Source: JAVBRU01 sp031547595 (lineage in GTDB: Bacteria > Bacillota > Clostridia > Christensenellales > Aristaeellaceae). From it: 64,000 nucleotides of DNA. Shown in pieces: positions 60,132 through 64,000 of this stretch. Each line of letters opens with the position of its first letter. Position 1 is the first letter of the stretch. The notes under the pieces were generated by a model. That model was not told the DNA's origin. It saw only the letters and a list, made by a program, of their open reading frames with translations, and searched no databases. Location: the NCBI GenBank assembly GCA_031547595.1, contig JAVBRU010000038.1, forward strand, positions 6,814-70,813. Reading direction: 5' to 3'. The translations under genes and the position numbers were made by a program.

Positions 60132-61445
60132 GTGAAAAAGCGGAGCATGAAGCAGCAGGCCGCGGTGTTGACGGGCACCAATGTGGTGGTGCGCGCGTTA
60201 GGGTTTGGGATGCGGCTGGTGATATCGCGGGTGCTGGGTTCGGAGGCGCTGGGGGTGATGGAGCTGGCGTCCAGCGCGCACATGCTGGCCATTGCGCCGG
60301 TGACGGCGGGGCTGCCAAGCGCGGTCAGCCGGCTGACCGCCACGGGCAAGGGCGATGCCCCGGCGCTGGTGCTGCGCGCGGGCAAGCGGCTGGCGCTGCG
60401 GCTGGCGCTCATCATCGCAATGCTGTTCTTGGTGCTATCGCCGTTGATTGCAAGGCTGCTGGGCGATGTGCGCGCGCTGCCCGCGCTGCTTTTTTCGGTG
60501 CCGTGCGTGGTGATACTGGGCCTGTCGGCAGTATATAACGGCTACTGCTATGGCATGGGCAACCCCTGGCCACCCGCGCTGTCCGAGCTGGTGGAACAGA
60601 TTTTGCGCTTTGGCATCACAGTGGGCATTGTGCTGATGCTGCCGGGGCTGACCACGGCGTACCGCGCGGGCGCGCCCGCGTTTGCCACGATGATTGCGGA
60701 GGGCGCGGGGCTGCTGCTGGTGGTGCTTTTGCTGCGGGGCATTGCGTCGCCCCCGCGCGATACGGTACGCGAGAAGATATTGCAAAAAAGGCTGTTCCGG
60801 CTATCGCTGCCGCTGACGGGCATGCGGTTGGTCAGCACAGGGCTGCGCTCTGTCAATGGCGTGCTGATCCCGCAGCGGTTGATCGCATCGGGGCTGAATC
60901 AGGCGGAGGCGATTTCGCGGCTGGGGATGCTCAACGGCATGGTGATGCCGCTGATGGTGCTGCCCGCGATGCTGACCAGTGCGCTGTCGATGGTGGGCAC
61001 ACCCGCCATTGCCAAGCGCGAGGGCAGCCCCAAACAGGCACGCGCACTTGCGCTGCAGCTGCTGGCCCCGGCGGCGCTGGCGGGCGCGTTGTGCGCGGTG
61101 GCATTATATCTTGGCGCGCCGCTGATTGCGGGCAAATTGTACCGGCTGCCGGAGCTGATGCCGCTGGTGCGTACGCTATGCCCGATGGCGTTTTTATTCT
61201 CCCTCCAGCATGTGATGGGCGGGTTATTGACGGGGCTGGGGCTACAACGAAAGGCGTTGAAGGCCACGGTGATCGGGGCGGTGGTATCGCTTGCGTGCAC
61301 GTTTTGGTGGACGGCGCTGCCGGGCATGCGGCTGTACGGCGCAGGCTATGCCAGCATGCTGGGCAACCTGGTGGTGCTGCTGGAAGATGTGGCATTATTT
61401 ATTCGCCACACATCCGGCAGGAAATCGGCAACGAACATCGAATGA
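60132..61445 (+). CDS. SpoVB-like polysaccharide/lipid flippase (MVF/MATE superfamily)
   Basis: Membrane protein of 437 residues with about 12-14 helices. The N-terminus (TNVVVRALGFGMRLVISRVLGSEALGVMEL) and LPSAVSRL are typical of stage V sporulation protein B and related Wzx-type flippases, required for spore cortex peptidoglycan in Bacillus. GTG start at 60132 was chosen because AGGAGG lies eight bases before it. Gene is very GC-rich and followed 38 bp later by an SGNH hydrolase gene. A non-sporulation glycolipid export role remains possible. Confidence 0.82.
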   Translation: MKKRSMKQQAAVLTGTNVVVRALGFGMRLVISRVLGSEALGVMELASSAHMLAIAPVTAGLPSAVSRLTATGKGDAPALVLRAGKRLALRLALIIAMLFLVLSPLIARLLGDVRALPALLFSVPCVVILGLSAVYNGYCYGMGNPWPPALSELVEQILRFGITVGIVLMLPGLTTAYRAGAPAFATMIAEGAGLLLVVLLLRGIASPPRDTVREKILQKRLFRLSLPLTGMRLVSTGLRSVNGVLIPQRLIASGLNQAEAISRLGMLNGMVMPLMVLPAMLTSALSMVGTPAIAKREGSPKQARALALQLLAPAALAGALCAVALYLGAPLIAGKLYRLPELMPLVRTLCPMAFLFSLQHVMGGLLTGLGLQRKALKATVIGAVVSLACTFWWTALPGMRLYGAGYASMLGNLVVLLEDVALFIRHTSGRKSATNIE

Positions 61446-61483
61446 TAACAGCGGCATTATATACACAGGAGGACAGTCATTTC

Positions 61484-62113
61484 ATGTTGATCCAACACAG
61501 CGACATCGTGCTCTTCCAAGGCGACAGCGTAACGGACGTGGGCCGCGACCGCAACAATTTTGATTGCTGGGGCAACGGCTATCCGAAAATGATCGCAGCA
61601 ACCTTCACCGCCAAATATCCGTCCATGAACGTCCAGTTCCTCAACCGCGGCATCAGCGGCAACCGCGTGAAGGATTTGCTGGCGCGCTGGGATGAGGATT
61701 GCATCGCCCTCAAGCCCACCGTGGTCTCGATTCTGATTGGCATCAACGACACCTGGCGCAGGTTCGACAATAACGATCCCACCAGCACCGAAGCCTTTTT
61801 GCAGGATTACACTGCGCTGCTCACCCGCGTGAAAAACGAGCTTGGCGCGCGCATCATCCTGATGGACCCCTTTGTGCTTCCCACCGTGCCCGAGCGCGGC
61901 ACCCCCGCCTGGCGCGAGGATTTGAATCCCCGCATTGACGGTGTGCGAAATCTGGCGCGTGCCTTCAATGCCACCTACGTGCCGCTGGACGGCATCTTTG
62001 CCGCCGCCTGCACCAAAGCGTCCTGCGCCACCTGGGCGGCCGACGGCGTGCACCCCACCGCCGCCGGGCACGCGCTGATCGCCAAGGCGTGGATGGACGC
62101 CGTGGAGGGCTGA
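61484..62113 (+). CDS. SGNH/GDSL-family hydrolase
   Basis: Serine esterase of 209 residues without signal peptide. All four blocks are present: FQGDSVTD (block I Ser), RGISGNR (block II Gly), IGINDTWR (block III Asn) and DGVHPTAAGH (block V Asp-x-x-His). The set resembles acetyl- or rhamnogalacturonan-acetylesterases and isoamyl-acetate-type lipases; a carbohydrate deacetylase role suits the glycan-rich surroundings but is inferred. AGGAGG lies upstream of ATG at 61484. The VOC gene starts 3 bp after its stop. Confidence 0.88.
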   Translation: MLIQHSDIVLFQGDSVTDVGRDRNNFDCWGNGYPKMIAATFTAKYPSMNVQFLNRGISGNRVKDLLARWDEDCIALKPTVVSILIGINDTWRRFDNNDPTSTEAFLQDYTALLTRVKNELGARIILMDPFVLPTVPERGTPAWREDLNPRIDGVRNLARAFNATYVPLDGIFAAACTKASCATWAADGVHPTAAGHALIAKAWMDAVEG

Positions 62114-62116
62114 GAC

Positions 62117-62482
62117 ATGAAATTCACATTCGCGCACAATAATTTCAATGTGATTAACCTGCAGGCATCGCTGGATTTTTATCAAAAAGCACTCGGCCTT
62201 GTGGAAAAGCGCCGCAAGGAAACCCCAAACTTCACCCTCGTGTACCTCGGCGATGAAGAAACCCCGCACCTCTTGGAGCTAACCTGGCTGAAGGACTGGG
62301 AAAAGCCCCAGTACGACCTTGGCGATAACGAAATCCACCTCGCCTTCGCGGTGGATGATTACGAGGCCGCGCATGCACTGCACCAGCAAATGGGCTGCAT
62401 CTGCTATGAAAACCCGGGCATGGGCATCTATTTTATTGAAGATCCAGACGGTTATTGGCTGGAAGTTGTGCCAAAACGATAA
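62117..62482 (+). CDS. VOC-family protein (glyoxalase I-like)
   Basis: Cytosolic vicinal-oxygen-chelate fold protein (121 residues) with two beta-alpha-beta3 modules: NNFNVINLQASLDFYQKALG at the start and GIYFIEDPDGYWLEVVP at the end, the usual lactoylglutathione-lyase-like pattern. Metal ligands expected at His/Glu positions are partly visible (HLLELT, WLEVV), though the first ligand His appears as Asn in AHNNFN. Exact substrate is open. Co-transcribed with the SGNH hydrolase and ended by a strong hairpin. Confidence 0.85.
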   Translation: MKFTFAHNNFNVINLQASLDFYQKALGLVEKRRKETPNFTLVYLGDEETPHLLELTWLKDWEKPQYDLGDNEIHLAFAVDDYEAAHALHQQMGCICYENPGMGIYFIEDPDGYWLEVVPKR

Positions 62483-62487
62483 AAAGC

Positions 62488-62520
62488 GGGGCTGCGGCAA
62501 AGAAGTTTCGCCGCAGCCCC
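62488..62520 (+). terminator. terminator after VOC gene
   Basis: GGGGCTGCGGC pairs perfectly with GCCGCAGCCCC around an 11-base loop, then TTTATTATT. Confidence 0.85.
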
Positions 62521-62548
62521 TTTATTATTCGGTGGCCTTGTTCGCGTC

Positions 62549-62635
62549 TTACTGCTGGCTGGCCGCACCCTGCGCGTCCACCAGCCCTTTGCCAATAAGA
62601 TAGGCCACCATAGATGCACCTACCATGATGCGCAT
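62549..62635 (-). pseudogene. short hydrophobic frame, possible decayed gene
   Basis: ATG-initiated 28-residue frame MRIMVGASMVAYLIGKGLVD... ending in SQQ. Directly upstream, in another frame, is a glycine-rich hydrophobic stretch (GIGGGLDAVAGVAAVVL). Read across a frameshift the two could form one small membrane protein. No ribosome-binding site is clear and no family is recognised. Confidence 0.25.
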
Positions 62636-62682
62636 TAAGGACGACTGCAGCCACCCCTGCTACAGCATCCAGACCGCCGCCG

Positions 62683-62889
62683 ATGCCAAGCATACCCAAG
62701 CAAAAGAAACGAATGCAGGTCAGCGAGCATCCCTTTGGCACGGTCAAATGGTACGATGGCTACTACTATTTTTTGTGCAAAGGCAAAAGAGTGACGGCCA
62801 GAACTGCACTGACGTACCTCAGCTATGACTTCCGGCGCGTATTTAACCTGCTGGGCATCCCCAAGCTCATTGCCTTCTGCCAAGGGTGA
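62683..62889 (+). pseudogene. C-terminal fragment of DDE transposase (IS1182-like)
   Basis: A 68-codon frame whose MQVSEHPFGTVKWYDGYYYF and RTALTYLSYDFRRVFNLLG match the C-terminal end of IS1182-group transposases (EHPFGT...L.YN..R..N). The N-terminal 300-400 residues are missing, so it cannot be active. Together with the IS256-type remnant 370 bp further on it marks a decayed mobile-element zone. Confidence 0.7.
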
Positions 62890-62987
62890 AGTCTGCAAAA
62901 GTGCAAGAATTGAAGGAATAGTCCTTTGTTTTTATCGCAAAACGGGCTGATTTGAAGAAGAATTAGCTCATTTTGCAAGTCGCAATC

Positions 62988-63013
62988 AAAAATCCGCCTC
63001 TTTTGAGACGGAT
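62988..63013 (-). terminator. terminator following tRNA-Lys fragment
   Basis: On the minus strand ATCCGTCTC-AAAA-GAGGCGGAT followed by TTTTG, directly after the CCA end of the tRNA-like sequence; it looks like the original tRNA gene terminator. Confidence 0.75.
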
Positions 63014-63015
63014 TG

Positions 63016-63076
63016 TGGTGCGCCATCAGGGATTCGAACCCGGGACACCCTGATTAAGAGTCAGGTTGTCGCGCAC
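63016..63076 (-). pseudogene. tRNA-Lys(CUU) remnant lacking the D-arm
   Basis: From 63065 to 63016 the minus strand has an intact anticodon arm (CCTGACTCTTAATCAGG, anticodon CTT), variable loop, T-arm (CCGGGTTCGAATCCCTG) and 3' acceptor strand with encoded CCA. The 5' side reads GTGCGC-GACAA instead of acceptor strand plus D-arm: the six bases still pair with GCGCAC, but the roughly 18-base D-arm is absent. It cannot be a normal tRNA. It most likely represents a tRNA 3' end left as an attachment-site copy or a deletion product. Confidence 0.75.
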
Positions 63077-63256
63077 TTGTTTTTGAAGCCCTTACAAATC
63101 GCCATTTATCCCTGATTTAATTACAACTTGACACATTGATTGTGGGCTTTGATTTCCATTTCAAAAATGTTATATCCTACGCCAACTCTCTTGTCAATGG
63201 TGCAGTATTCATAATCATAGCTATATAACTGAACAGAATAACACACCCCAGAGTCT
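63077..63256. other. intergenic, no feature seen
   Basis: AT-rich stretch between the tRNA fragment and the IS256-type remnant. No coding sequence, hairpin or promoter pair could be supported. Confidence 0.4.
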
Positions 63257-63464
63257 AGCACCAACGCCATCGAAAGCCTGAACAACGGTTATCGCCGCCT
63301 CAACCGCAATCGCAGCGTGTTCCCGACCGCTCAGTCGCTGCTCAAGGCCCTGTATCTGGTCGCCTTTGAACTGGCAAAAAAAATAGACCATGCCGCTAAG
63401 AAACTGGGGCGTGGTCTGCGACGAACTTCGGATCATGTACCCGGATCGGTTGACGGCGGCCTAG
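63257..63464 (+). pseudogene. C-terminal remnant of IS256-family transposase
   Basis: Plus-strand reading gives STNAIESLNNGYRRLNRNRS then VFPTAQSLLKALYLVAFEL, the typical IS256 (Mutator-type) C-terminus. After an A-run the frame shifts and continues as TMPLRNWGVVCDELRIMYP with a stop codon (TAG) where Trp of KKWTMP is expected. Frameshift, nonsense mutation and missing N-terminus show that it is inactive. Confidence 0.85.
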
Positions 63465-63669
63465 CCAATTTATACCACTCCCCACGTCAGTCTTGACAGA
63501 ATGCCGGGGAAAATGCTACCGTATTGGATGCCGACGGTGATGGTAACTTCTGTTATTCTACACAGTTGAGCACTTACAGAAATCTTTGAACAGGGCCGCC
63601 GTATAATTGTTTTGGGTTAGCTTGTTTATTTTCCCCCGGTTGTCCCCCGTTCGGTACCATATCAGAGAC
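63465..63669. other. tail of IS256-like remnant and spacer
   Basis: No gene. Sequence downstream of the transposase remnant probably still belongs to the insertion sequence, but a terminal inverted repeat could not be matched to a left end within the window. Confidence 0.35.
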
Positions 63670-63738
63670 CTAAAAAGGAATATTGCTGAATAGATATTCA
63701 TCTCGGCGGAATAAAGCAGTGGTAATGGTGTTTTTCAT
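63670..63738 (-). pseudogene. truncated gene start coupled to ferredoxin
   Basis: ATG at 63738 overlaps the ferredoxin stop as ATGA and has CAGGAGG seven bases upstream, so it is a genuine translation start. The frame (MKNTITTALFRRDEYLFSNI...) stops after 22 residues. A full gene was probably cut off by the rearrangements to its left. The product family cannot be recognised from so short a piece. Confidence 0.55.
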
Positions 63739-63938
63739 TTTCCATCCTCCTGTTCAAGAGGATTTGAATACGGGCATCCTTTCAAACATATTCCGCAGTC
63801 ATCACATTTTTCAATGCTCGGGACCGGAAAGCCTAATTTACCCTGTGTAACTGAAATATACCCGTGAGGGCAAAGTGAGTAGCATTCGCCGCAGCCCGTA
63901 CAAGTCATATTTTCTACCATTATTTTAACATTGCTCAT
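63735..63938 (-). CDS. 2[4Fe-4S] ferredoxin
   Basis: Small electron carrier (67 residues) with two clusters: CTGCGECYSLCP and CDDCGICLKGCP, each CxxCxxCxxxCP. AAGGGCGG precedes the ATG. Ferredoxins of this type beside a coupled downstream gene are often electron donors to coenzyme-F420-hydrogenase-like or polysaccharide-pyruvyl-transferase-like proteins; here the downstream gene is truncated after 22 codons, so the partner is lost or fragmented. Confidence 0.88.
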   Translation of the reverse strand: MSNVKIMVENMTCTGCGECYSLCPHGYISVTQGKLGFPVPSIEKCDDCGICLKGCPYSNPLEQEDGK

Positions 63939-64000
63939 TTCGTCCGCCCTTTCATTTCGTCTATAAACTGATTTCCGTAGCAGGAAAATTTCCCTCTGAA

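Overview
The window reads as chromosomal DNA of a spore-forming, fairly GC-rich member of the Clostridia. Two alpha/beta small acid-soluble spore proteins (51.5-52.0 kb), a SpoVB-like flippase (60.1 kb), an oxygen-sensitive 2-hydroxyacyl-CoA dehydratase system, a GGGtGRT/NifU-like pair and many secreted proteins with MKKxLALLLA-type signal peptides support this. The lineage beyond Clostridia is inference; a gut or rumen plant-glycan degrader fits the gene content.

Layout. 1-12.0 kb (minus strand): one long operon with a ribose-type sugar ABC transporter (binding protein, ATPase, two permeases), GH3, GH78 rhamnosidase, an unusual acyl-carrier-protein/CocE-hydrolase fusion, and AcpS cut by the window edge. 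12.2-21.7 kb (minus): secreted esterases and a DUF1593 protein interleaved with two paralogous LytTR/GHKL two-component systems. 21.9-35 kb: three related cupin-AraC regulators, a fld-like 2-hydroxyacyl-CoA dehydratase operon, a GH2 enzyme and two tandem secreted esterases. 35-37 kb: nucleotidyltransferase plus MGT-type glycosyltransferase. 37.3-40.2 kb: a small xis-int-HEPN element. 40.3-42.5 kb: GGGtGRT/NifU-like pair and a zinc-ribbon gene behind a structured RNA leader. 43-51.4 kb: two sialidase-like beta-propeller proteins (one fused to an HpcH/HpaI aldolase), an LplABC-type importer, a FadR-type regulator and a second aldolase. 51.5-57.7 kb: spore proteins, then xpt with a BMP-family nucleoside importer. 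57.8-62.5 kb: BlaI/M56 pair, SpoVB-like flippase, SGNH hydrolase, VOC protein. 62.6-64 kb: a junkyard of IS remnants, a D-arm-less tRNA-Lys fragment and a ferredoxin followed by a truncated gene.

The most unifying observation is regulatory. A 14-bp box (consensus TCTAAWAAWTTGTC, usually followed by GG) lies upstream of seven transcription units. At five catabolic or glycan-related units (sugar ABC/GH operon, carboxylesterase, GH2, esterase pair, glycosyltransferase) the GTCGG end sits 47-48 bp upstream of the -10 hexamer. At the two two-component operons the corresponding base sits 26-27 bp upstream, about two helical turns closer. This suggests one local regulon in which a single activator works from two positions.

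Other candidates for something undescribed are the ACP-hydrolase fusion encoded next to AcpS inside a sugar-uptake operon, the structured leader at 42509-42722 with its own promoter, and the sialidase-like/aldolase fusion.
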